From positions 1-37,502 of the forward strand of contig JAISWE010000007.1 in NCBI GenBank assembly GCA_031271175.1: 37,502 nucleotides of DNA. Direction: 5' to 3'. The DNA is from Bacteroidales bacterium. Its GTDB lineage: Bacteria > Bacteroidota > Bacteroidia > Bacteroidales > UBA4181. The notes under the pieces were generated by a model. That model ran no database searches. It saw only the letters and a program-made list of their open reading frames with translations, and was not told the DNA's origin. Below are positions 16,201-24,067 of this stretch, in pieces. The position numbers and the translations under genes were made by a program. Each line of letters begins with the position of its first letter. Position 1 is the stretch's first letter.

Positions 16201-17838
16201 ATGCAAAGGAAAAAATTTAACGGGATGCAAATGGCCACCGCGATGATCCTGTTCCTGCTTGTACTGGCATGCAACGGCAAAAACAAAGTGGAAGAAGCGC
16301 CGGACGAATCCCCCGATCAGGAACAGGAACAGGAGCAGGAACAGGAGGAGCAACCGCTGGATTTTGCCGCGATTCAAGCCGCGTATGACACCTATGGCTT
16401 TGTGCTGGACACGGCAGGTCATCCTCTTGAGGGGGTGGTGGTCAGCGACGGCTTTTCCTCCTCCAGAACCGGCAAGGAGGGCATTTACTGGTTCAACCGG
16501 CACGCCAACGCCTATTATGTGCATTACTCCGTTCCCGAGAACTGTCGCGTGCCGGTAGATAAAACCACGGGACTTCCTGCTTTTTTCCAGCAGTTGAAGT
16601 CAGCGACGAAACGGTATGATTTCATACTGAAACCGATGGAGCATGGCGTAGAAACAACATTCACGCTGGTATGTATCGCAGACCCTCAGGTAAAGACTGT
16701 TGCCAATACCAACAGGTTCAAGAACGAAACAGTGGTGGATGTCCGTCAGCACCTGTCCGGCATCGACGGTCCGAAATACGGCGTTGTGCTGGGCGACATC
16801 ATTTTTGATGTACCGTCGCTGTTTCCCGATATACGATCCGCTATGCATGTGAACAAAACAGGCGTGCCGCTCTTTCAGGCCATCGGCAACCACGACCATT
16901 TGTTTGGCGCCGCGAACGAAATAGAGTCGCAGCGCAATTTCGAACGGCAGCTGGGGCCTCTCAATTATTCCTTCAACAGGGGAAACGCCCATATCGTAGT
17001 AATGGATAACGTACTGCACCTGTTGGGAAGCGCTTCCACCTACAATGCCGGCTTCACGGCGGAACAGTTCACCTGGCTGCAAAATGATTTGAGTTTCGTT
17101 TCGAAAGACAAGCTGCTCCTCTTTTGCGTGCATATTCCTTTTAAAATCGGATCGGTTTCGGGAGGAAGCACGGTGAACAGGAACGCCTATTATACCGAAG
17201 TGTTGAATTTGCTTGCGGAATTTCAGGAGGCTCATATCATGGTAGGACATACGCATGACAACAGCAATTACATCCACACGGTGAAAGGCAAACAGATTTA
17301 CGAACATGTACATGGAACGGCCTGTGGCGCATGGTGGAATTCGACCATAGCCAAAGACGGTACTCCCAACGGCTATGCCATATATACCGTTGACGGATCG
17401 ACCATTACCAACTGGTATTACAAACCCACGCGATACAGCAAAGACTTTCAAATCAGGCTGTATCGCGGTACCGACGTCTTTACCGGCGGACACGCTTCCA
17501 AAAGCTGGCAGTTTATCGCACACAACGCAAAGCAGATCATTGCCAATGTCTGGAACAGCGACCCGGATTGGGTGGTGAAAGTATATGAAGACAATACCCT
17601 GACAGGAGTAATGTCTCCCTATACGGACAGCGACTGCTGGGCGGTCGCTTATCATGTGGGGAACAAAGGGCTTTCGGAAACAACGTATGACAAAGCCATG
17701 GATCATTTCTACCACTATACCTTGACGGGTAATCCGCAAAAAGTGGAAATCGAAGCCATCGACAGGTTCGGCAACAAGTATTACCAAAGCGCTTTTTGCA
17801 GCCCGTCGGCAGCAGATTATCCGGATCAGTACGATTAA
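16201..17838 (+). CDS. Calcineurin-like phosphoesterase, surface or periplasmic lipoprotein
   Basis: 545 residues from ATG 16201; an upstream TTG overlapping the previous stop is less likely. Lipobox VLAC with Cys24, then a Glu/Gln-rich linker (about 31-53). Residues about 62-145 form an N-terminal beta-domain of the carboxypeptidase-regulatory/Metallophos_N type (VLDTAGHPLEGVVVSDGF). The metallophosphatase core has all blocks: Asp161 (IADPQV), Asp199 (VVLGDII), Asn230-His231-Asp232 (AIGNHDH), His311 (CVHIPF), His350/His352 (MVGHTHD). A C-terminal beta-domain follows (about 400-545). Metal-dependent phosphomonoester or phosphodiester hydrolysis is expected. Its place in a PUL suggests removal of phosphate from a phosphorylated glycan or teichoic-type polymer, which is inference. 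Confidence 0.9.
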   Translation: MQRKKFNGMQMATAMILFLLVLACNGKNKVEEAPDESPDQEQEQEQEQEEQPLDFAAIQAAYDTYGFVLDTAGHPLEGVVVSDGFSSSRTGKEGIYWFNRHANAYYVHYSVPENCRVPVDKTTGLPAFFQQLKSATKRYDFILKPMEHGVETTFTLVCIADPQVKTVANTNRFKNETVVDVRQHLSGIDGPKYGVVLGDIIFDVPSLFPDIRSAMHVNKTGVPLFQAIGNHDHLFGAANEIESQRNFERQLGPLNYSFNRGNAHIVVMDNVLHLLGSASTYNAGFTAEQFTWLQNDLSFVSKDKLLLFCVHIPFKIGSVSGGSTVNRNAYYTEVLNLLAEFQEAHIMVGHTHDNSNYIHTVKGKQIYEHVHGTACGAWWNSTIAKDGTPNGYAIYTVDGSTITNWYYKPTRYSKDFQIRLYRGTDVFTGGHASKSWQFIAHNAKQIIANVWNSDPDWVVKVYEDNTLTGVMSPYTDSDCWAVAYHVGNKGLSETTYDKAMDHFYHYTLTGNPQKVEIEAIDRFGNKYYQSAFCSPSAADYPDQYD

Positions 17839-17849
17839 ACGTTTCGAAA

Positions 17850-17945
17850 TAATTAATAATTAATAATTAATAATTAATAGTCAGAGTAATTTAATAATAG
17901 TCATAAGTAATTTAATAATAGTCAAAGTAATTTAATAATAAATTT
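17850..17945 (+). repeat. TAATAAT array plus three 20/21-bp tandem copies
   Basis: (TAATAAT)n occupies about 17850-17878. It is followed by AGTCAGAGTAATTTAATAAT (17879-17898), a one-base-longer copy with AGTCATAAGT at its start (17899-17919), and AGTCAAAGTAATTTAATAAT (17920-17939). It lies between the phosphoesterase and PKD genes. TTTTAATATCATGAAAA at the following start is shared with the start at 14807. Confidence 0.85.
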
Positions 17946-17958
17946 AAATTTTAATATC

Positions 17959-19659
17959 ATGAAAAAAGCAGTTAAATTGAGTTTTTACAGCATCTTGTGT
18001 GCTGTTGTCTTCTTCTCGTGCAAAGAAAAAGAAGAACAGGCGGCTCCCTTGCCGGTAGCGGAATTTTCTTACACCGCCGATGTGGGCAACCCGCTGAACA
18101 TAAAGTTCACCGACCAGTCGAAAAATGCCGAGAGCCATAGCTGGAATTTCGGCGATCAGAAGGGTACTTCTGTTGAGAAAAATCCCAGCTACATCTATTC
18201 CGCTGCCGGAACGTATGTGGTAAGCCTGACGGTGACCAACCTCGACGGGAAAACTGCCAAAAAAGAGCAGAATGTGATCGTTCAGCCACTTGCGCCGGTA
18301 GCGAATTTCACCTTCGAAATAGACGAGAGCGATCCGCTGAAGGTTCATTTTACCAACGCTTCGCAAAACGCGACCGTCTATAGCTGGAATTTTGGCGATG
18401 GCTCCACTCCCGCTACGGAAGACAATCCTACGCACGTTTATGCCGCCAGTGGCACTTATTCGGTAAGCCTGACGGCGCAAAACAACAACCTGCAATCGAA
18501 TGCGAAAACAACAGACGTCACCGTAACGGCGACGAGCGTTCCCGAATCGGCCGTAAAAGTGAAAATAGGCAATACCTACACCGATCTGGTACAACAGGGC
18601 GACGATGAAATCTATGAAGCCGTTGTGCCGTTCACAGCAGGCCAGCATACATTTACCATCTATATCGCAAACGCGGAACACGGCTTTATCTGGTATAGCG
18701 GCAACGGCGGCATCGGCGCTGTAATCGACGAGCATGCAAGCGTTCCCCTCGCCGACATCTACGTGGAAAAGAGCCTCGGACGTCTGGCTCCCGCCACCGA
18801 CGAAGACCTCATTGATACCAGTCCCCTGTGGGTGAATACGACAAGCGGAGGCGATGTGCTGGTGCGTGTAGATATGAGCCAGACGGATGAAATCCCCAGG
18901 TATTATCTCGAACTGCAAAAAAGCGCCGATCCGAATCTTATCCTTGAACAGAATTTCGACCTTTTCGTATGGGGAGGACACTGGCCGTACTATATGACAG
19001 GCAGCATTCCTACTCCCAACGATCCCGCATCGGTTGACGGCACGGAAGTCGCAACACGTAGCGGAACCGGAACGGCTATCGGAACGCAGGCCACATCGCC
19101 CCTCAACAACGAAAATGCCGCCATGCTCCCCTATCTGAAAAACCGCGGCATGGAAGGATGGAGCATGAACTGCATCTACGAAATGGCAGGCTATGTTCGC
19201 TTGAGCAACAGCGCTTCCGCCGGTATCGAGTATCGCGGGATACTCAAAACGCCGGCATTGACCGAACTTGCTGCGCCGACCACCATCACGGTGAAATACG
19301 ACGCCTGCCGTTTTGCTGCCTCCGAGGAGGTTATCTTCAAAGTGGAAGGGGACGGAACCATTTCGTCGGCCACTTACAAGGATGTGCTCGAAGAGGGCAT
19401 TACGTATGGCGGCGGTTATACGCCTACCACGTCGGAAACGGATATCACGGTAGGCGGTGGAGCTACCTCGTTTGGCATGACCACAGCCATATCGCCGCCG
19501 TGGAGCGGCGTCAATAGCGCTATAAAATACTGGACACGGTTTACCGTCACCGTTGCAGGCGCAACGTCCAACACTAAAATAGTGTGGGATGCTACCGAAG
19601 GCGCCGCAACGAGCGCTCAATACCGCTTCTGTATCGACAATATTTCCATCAGGAAATAG
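17959..19659 (+). CDS. PKD-domain lipoprotein, likely glycan binding
   Basis: 566 residues. Lipobox FFSC with Cys21, followed by KEKEEQ. Two PKD domains at about 32-110 and 112-192, each with the hallmark SWNFGD and the strand AGTYVVSLTV or SGTYSVSLTA. Residues about 197-305 form a further beta-domain (VKVKIGNTYTDLVQQGDDEI). The C-terminal 260 residues read as a jelly-roll (GYVRLSNSASAGIEYRGIL, then YRFCIDNISIRK). No catalytic residues were found. PKD domains usually act as spacers or binding modules on extracellular hydrolases and SGBPs. It sits between the phosphoesterase and the GH123-like gene and may share their transcript (20-bp gap to the next gene). Confidence 0.85.
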   Translation: MKKAVKLSFYSILCAVVFFSCKEKEEQAAPLPVAEFSYTADVGNPLNIKFTDQSKNAESHSWNFGDQKGTSVEKNPSYIYSAAGTYVVSLTVTNLDGKTAKKEQNVIVQPLAPVANFTFEIDESDPLKVHFTNASQNATVYSWNFGDGSTPATEDNPTHVYAASGTYSVSLTAQNNNLQSNAKTTDVTVTATSVPESAVKVKIGNTYTDLVQQGDDEIYEAVVPFTAGQHTFTIYIANAEHGFIWYSGNGGIGAVIDEHASVPLADIYVEKSLGRLAPATDEDLIDTSPLWVNTTSGGDVLVRVDMSQTDEIPRYYLELQKSADPNLILEQNFDLFVWGGHWPYYMTGSIPTPNDPASVDGTEVATRSGTGTAIGTQATSPLNNENAAMLPYLKNRGMEGWSMNCIYEMAGYVRLSNSASAGIEYRGILKTPALTELAAPTTITVKYDACRFAASEEVIFKVEGDGTISSATYKDVLEEGITYGGGYTPTTSETDITVGGGATSFGMTTAISPPWSGVNSAIKYWTRFTVTVAGATSNTKIVWDATEGAATSAQYRFCIDNISIRK

Positions 19660-19679
19660 ACATAAAATTAAAAAAGGTA

Positions 19680-21452
19680 ATGAATCGAAGAGATGTAATA
19701 AGAGGAATGGCCGTCGGTGGAGTTTTAGGTTTTGCGGAACCGACGGCCTTTTGTGAAGTGATGGCTGATACGCATACGCCTGTTGATCGGTCGGTACTGA
19801 AAGACGACATGAAATTTTGGCTTGAGACGTCGTTGCATCGGGTTTATCCCAATTCGCCTCCGGGCAATCGCGAATTGCCGCTGATGTTGGCCGCCCGAAA
19901 CGAGAAAATCTCTTTTCAGGCCTGTTTTCGCAATTTGAAAATCAATTCTGTTCTCATAGGGTGCGAAGTGCAAGACATCCCGACCGGATGGGAGGTACGC
20001 ATCCGAAGAGTAGGCTTTGTACCGCTTCAGCATTTTAATACCTATACGCCGAAAGACGAGTTGGAAGGGCTTGGTTTTATTCCCGGCTTATGCCCCGACC
20101 CGCTTTATAACGAGACATCCTGTCATGTGGGGCCGGAAGGCAACGGCGTTTTCTGGATATCGTGCAAGATACCGCAGGATACCGTTCCCGGAAAATATGC
20201 TTTATCCGTTTGTTTGACTTTGGAAAATGAATATTCTTACGTGAATTTTACGCGGCCACCATCATGGACGGTCAAATTGCCCGTAACGGTTGATGTCCGG
20301 CCATTGGTCATTCGCAGGAGAACGGATTTTCCCGCCACCAACTGGATTTCGGCGGATTCGATATGGGAGTATTACCGGATAGAACCTTGTAGCGACAGGT
20401 TTTGGACGCTTGCCGACTCCTATATCGCCAACGTCATAGAACACAATATGGACGTCATCTATACGCCTCTTTTTAACATTCGGCATGAAATACTGGAGCG
20501 TCCGGCACAATTACTCAAGGTGAAGAAAACGGCGGAAGACCGGTATGAATTTGATTTCAGCGACGTGCAAAAATGGGTGAGGATAGCGCTGAAACATGGA
20601 GCCAACCATATTGAATGGCCTCATTTTTTTACGCCTGCCCCCACAAGCGGCAAATACCCGCAACGAATTTACGAGCGTACGGAACAAAAAATCGGGCAAT
20701 TGCTGTGGCCGACGGAAACGTTGGCGACATCGGATACCTACCGCAAATTTTTGCAACAGTTTATTCCGGCATTCAGGCAATTTCTCCTGTCGGAAAATAT
20801 CTTGGAGATGTCGCTGTTTCATTGCGCGGATGAACCCGATGGCGAAACCCAGATCGCCGATTACCGGCAAGCCCGCGCCCTGCTGAAAGAAGTAGCCCCA
20901 TGGATGAAAGTAATAGACGCCATGAGCGATCCGCATTTTGCAGTAGAAAGGTTGAGCGACATGCCGGTGCCGAGTATTGAAACCGCCCGCCAGTTTGCGC
21001 TGGCCAATTGTCCTGCATGGGTATATTTCTGTTGCGGCCCGCGCGACAGGTACTTGCAGCGGCTGCTGGATACGCCCCTGGCAAAAATCCGCATGGCAGG
21101 CTGGCTGTTTTACAAGTTGCAGGCCAAAGGGTTTCTTCATTGGGGATACAATTACTGGTTCGTGCTATGCACCGGAACGCCTGTGAATCCTTTCATCGAT
21201 TCGTCGGCTGCCCATTGGCCGGGAATGCCCACCGGCGACGCTTTTGTCGTGTATCCCGGCGCAGACGGCCCTATTGATTCCATCCGCTGGGAAGTGTTTT
21301 CGGAAAGTTTGCAGGATTACGCTTTGCTCCAAAGCGTCGGCATAAAAGCCGACGACGACATGCTGGCAGATATCAAGGATTATAATGACTTTCCCAAAAC
21401 CGAAACATGGTGGAGGAACATACGTCATAAAATCTTACTTTCAGCATCATAG
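19680..21452 (+). CDS. DUF4091 / GH123-like glycoside hydrolase
   Basis: 590 residues from ATG 19680, preceded by AAAAAGG; longer in-frame starts run into the previous gene. The N-terminus NRRDVIRGMAVGG resembles a twin-arginine export signal. An N-terminal beta-sandwich (about 65-210) is followed by a TIM barrel. Asp384-Glu385 in SLFHCADEPDGE fit the adjacent Asp-Glu pair that GH123 enzymes use for substrate-assisted cleavage of beta-N-acetylgalactosaminides. The C-terminal block GPIDSIRWEVFSESLQDYAL is the DUF4091 signature. FLHWGYNYW lines the active-site end of the barrel. The GalNAc-type substrate is inferred from the family. It is placed just before a second DEP-motif protein, which suggests joint action. 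Confidence 0.82.
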   Translation: MNRRDVIRGMAVGGVLGFAEPTAFCEVMADTHTPVDRSVLKDDMKFWLETSLHRVYPNSPPGNRELPLMLAARNEKISFQACFRNLKINSVLIGCEVQDIPTGWEVRIRRVGFVPLQHFNTYTPKDELEGLGFIPGLCPDPLYNETSCHVGPEGNGVFWISCKIPQDTVPGKYALSVCLTLENEYSYVNFTRPPSWTVKLPVTVDVRPLVIRRRTDFPATNWISADSIWEYYRIEPCSDRFWTLADSYIANVIEHNMDVIYTPLFNIRHEILERPAQLLKVKKTAEDRYEFDFSDVQKWVRIALKHGANHIEWPHFFTPAPTSGKYPQRIYERTEQKIGQLLWPTETLATSDTYRKFLQQFIPAFRQFLLSENILEMSLFHCADEPDGETQIADYRQARALLKEVAPWMKVIDAMSDPHFAVERLSDMPVPSIETARQFALANCPAWVYFCCGPRDRYLQRLLDTPLAKIRMAGWLFYKLQAKGFLHWGYNYWFVLCTGTPVNPFIDSSAAHWPGMPTGDAFVVYPGADGPIDSIRWEVFSESLQDYALLQSVGIKADDDMLADIKDYNDFPKTETWWRNIRHKILLSAS

Positions 21453-21507
21453 GACATGAAGAAGATGACCTTTATTCAGATCGAAAAATCTAATAATCAA
21501 AAGATTC

Positions 21508-22824
21508 ATGAAAAATCAAAAGACAGTATTGCATAAGTCGATTTTCATTGCATTAGCTGCACTTTTCGCGTCAAATATTTTGGCGCAGAAAGCGCCTAAC
21601 GAGGCGTCCCAACGGGTAAAAGTCGAAGATTTTATTATTTTCCCGTGGGGTGTTGTGCCGACGCCCGATTTTACAAAGGGCGCATGGGGAGACATGAGCA
21701 GCCCCGCCGACCAGATGAAAGACCTGTTCGATTGCGGATACAACACGACGGGCTTTATTCCGATAAAATACCTTCCCTCTGTCGCTTCCTCCCAACTTGC
21801 GGCGATTCTTCTCGACGAACGGATCGCGTCCAATCCGGATTCGGTTGTCGCGTATGAAATGCAACAGGATCAACGTGCAATGCTCCACCGGAATGTTACC
21901 CTGCAACAGGCGGAAGCAGCCGTTAAGACGGTATTGAACGACATTCCGGCGAAAATACGGAAAACGGTTTATTCCATATACATTAAGGATGAACCGAACG
22001 CCTCGCTGTTTCCGAATTTGAATCTCTGGGCGGAGGCTGTCAGGAAACAGGGACTTTTGCCCTACATCAATCTGTTTCCCGATTATGCTTCCAACGAGGT
22101 CTTGGGGTCGGACGGCTACGAGAACCACCTGGACGAATTTGTCAATAGTTGTCATCCGGAGTATATTTCGTATGACAACTATTCCCTCTTCGGCGAGACG
22201 CTGCACGAAGACCGGTTTTACGGTAACTTGGAATCGGTCAGGAAAAAATCCCTGCAACATGGCATCCCTTTTTGGAACGTGATCCTCAGCAATACGCATT
22301 ACAATTACGCCGAGCCTTCGCCGGCAACGTTGAGCGTTCAAGTGTATTCCACCTTGGCTTACGGCGGAAGGGGTATCGGCTATTTCACGCATTATGCGCC
22401 GAAACGCGACGATTACCGGTTGGCGCCGGTTGACCAGTTCGGTTACCGTACCAAAACATGGGAATGGGTGCGCAACCTCAACTTGCAGATACATGCTTTG
22501 GCGCCGGTGTATTGTACGCTGAAGAGCGTCAATGTGTTCCATACGGGCAATGTGCCGAAAAACGCGCGTGGAATAGCATCCGCCGTTCATCTACAGTCCA
22601 TCGGCGAAGGCCGGTTGCTGGTCGGCGAATTTGTCGATCCAGCAGGTAAACCCTATTTGCTCATTGTCAATAAAGACCTCAAGACATCGGTTTACCTGAA
22701 TGTGTCCTTCAAAAAGAAAGGCAAAATCATGGCTATCAGCCCATACGGTCGAGGCAAAGTAAGGATTGAAGGGATTCAAAACTGGCTTGCACCCGGCGCC
22801 GGAGCATTACTAACAGTAGAATAA
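21508..22824 (+). CDS. TIM-barrel glycoside hydrolase-like protein (DEP-motif family), paralogue of 3635-4963
   Basis: 438 residues. Signal peptide at about 1-26 (SIFIALAALFASNILAQK). The barrel motifs match the gene at 3635 in the same order: FPWGVVPTPD, YIKDEPNASLFPN (Asp161-Glu162), LLPYINLFPDYAS, YISYDNYSLFG, IPFWNVILSNTHYNY, VYSTLAYGGRGIGYFTHY. A C-terminal beta-domain (about 335-438) closes the protein. The DEP pair resembles GH123-type enzymes; a classical GH-A nucleophile Glu is not evident. It could instead be a GH42/GH2-related barrel. It lies 55 bp behind the GH123-like gene and 39 bp ahead of an SGBP gene. Confidence 0.68.
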   Translation: MKNQKTVLHKSIFIALAALFASNILAQKAPNEASQRVKVEDFIIFPWGVVPTPDFTKGAWGDMSSPADQMKDLFDCGYNTTGFIPIKYLPSVASSQLAAILLDERIASNPDSVVAYEMQQDQRAMLHRNVTLQQAEAAVKTVLNDIPAKIRKTVYSIYIKDEPNASLFPNLNLWAEAVRKQGLLPYINLFPDYASNEVLGSDGYENHLDEFVNSCHPEYISYDNYSLFGETLHEDRFYGNLESVRKKSLQHGIPFWNVILSNTHYNYAEPSPATLSVQVYSTLAYGGRGIGYFTHYAPKRDDYRLAPVDQFGYRTKTWEWVRNLNLQIHALAPVYCTLKSVNVFHTGNVPKNARGIASAVHLQSIGEGRLLVGEFVDPAGKPYLLIVNKDLKTSVYLNVSFKKKGKIMAISPYGRGKVRIEGIQNWLAPGAGALLTVE

Positions 22825-22863
22825 TCCATTATAAAAATAGCTTTCATTTTTAATTTATCAATT

Positions 22864-24033
22864 ATGAGCAGACAAATAATCCGATTATCCCTTTTGCCGG
22901 TACTGTCGGCAGTGATGTCGCTTGTGGTTTCATGCGACGAAACGCCCGACTTCATTGATCCGGTAAGAGCCGTTCGCCTGATACCCGAAAGCAACGGCAT
23001 GATTGTCACCTGGAGAAATCCCCAAAGCCCGATACTGGAGTACGTGGAGGTGTCGTATATCGACCTCAGCGGAGCGCCGCAAAGCATACAGCAACGCAAA
23101 TTCATCGGCGATCCTTCCTCCGGCTTCAGCACCGCCTACACCCGTTTTGAGATAAGGGATATAAGCGAATACGAGTTCACGCTGGTGGCATGTAGCAGCA
23201 CGGGGCTTCGGTCGGAGCCGGTCAAAGCTTCGGCGGCGCCCATCGAATCCGCACTGGGACAGTTGCTGAAAAGCATAAAAATATATCAGCCGGTAGATGC
23301 CGGCAATATTATCCGGGTGACATGGGATGCCTCCATCGGCAGTGACTTGTTCGTATCGGTAGCGTACCCGAAATCCGGCGTAACGGAAACCGTCACGTTT
23401 GCCTCCGATGCAACGGAAGGCGATATCGCCGACGCCGACATAACGCCGGCGCCGGAAATCACCGTATGGACGCACGACAGTAAAGGCGACGAGAGCCGGA
23501 AAACGAGCCTTTTGCTGTCGGCAGAAATCAAACTGCCTTCCTCCGCTTTCAGGATATTGGACGAAACGCCATACTGGACGGAATATACCAAATCGACGTT
23601 GCTGTTCGACGGACTGATAGGAGCCCCATGGCATACCGACGCCGACGCCGTCCATCCCTACCCGCATTTTGTGATGGTAGCGTTGGACAGAATGTATGAA
23701 CTCACGCGGTACGCTCTCTACCCGCGCACCGACGAAATATCCCGTCCGCATACCAACCATCGCGTATTGTTAAGCCTCGAAAATTCGACAGATGAAAAAT
23801 TCTGGACTGATACCGGCATCTTTAATTTTGCACAGGAGATAGAAGATAGAGGCGGTATTAGAGCATATTTCGATGCATGGCATGAAAATCCGCCGCGAGA
23901 ACTTCCGTGGTTTGTGTATCCTTTTACAGGATATTCCTATGCGCGCTATTTCCGGTTGGAGATTCTGGCGGGAGCCAATCCGTGGTCTATGCTGGACGAA
24001 ATGGCAGTGTACGGTATTCCTGTTGTAGAATAA
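22864..24033 (+). CDS. Surface glycan-binding lipoprotein, DUF4959/DUF5000-like with discoidin-type end
   Basis: 389 residues. Lipobox VVSC with Cys24, then acidic DETPDF. Residues about 30-125 form a fibronectin-like domain (SNGMIVTWRNPQSPILEYVEV); about 135-220 a second. The C-terminal third has discoidin features (LLFDGLIGAPWHTDADAVHP, PHFVMVALDRMYELTRYALY, ARYFRLEI). The layout is like the lipoprotein at 10283, so the two are functional analogues for different SusCD pairs or substrates. It is the last gene before SusC2 (34 bp gap) and could belong to either operon. Confidence 0.8.
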   Translation: MSRQIIRLSLLPVLSAVMSLVVSCDETPDFIDPVRAVRLIPESNGMIVTWRNPQSPILEYVEVSYIDLSGAPQSIQQRKFIGDPSSGFSTAYTRFEIRDISEYEFTLVACSSTGLRSEPVKASAAPIESALGQLLKSIKIYQPVDAGNIIRVTWDASIGSDLFVSVAYPKSGVTETVTFASDATEGDIADADITPAPEITVWTHDSKGDESRKTSLLLSAEIKLPSSAFRILDETPYWTEYTKSTLLFDGLIGAPWHTDADAVHPYPHFVMVALDRMYELTRYALYPRTDEISRPHTNHRVLLSLENSTDEKFWTDTGIFNFAQEIEDRGGIRAYFDAWHENPPRELPWFVYPFTGYSYARYFRLEILAGANPWSMLDEMAVYGIPVVE

Positions 24034-24067
24034 ATCATTTATTCGTAATATTAAATTGCAAATACGT

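Noticed and set aside
17944-19620. 558-codon - strand frame opposite the PKD gene
   Set aside because: The + strand has a lipobox, two PKD domains and conserved strands; the - strand frame shows only low-complexity Gly/Arg/Cys-rich sequence.
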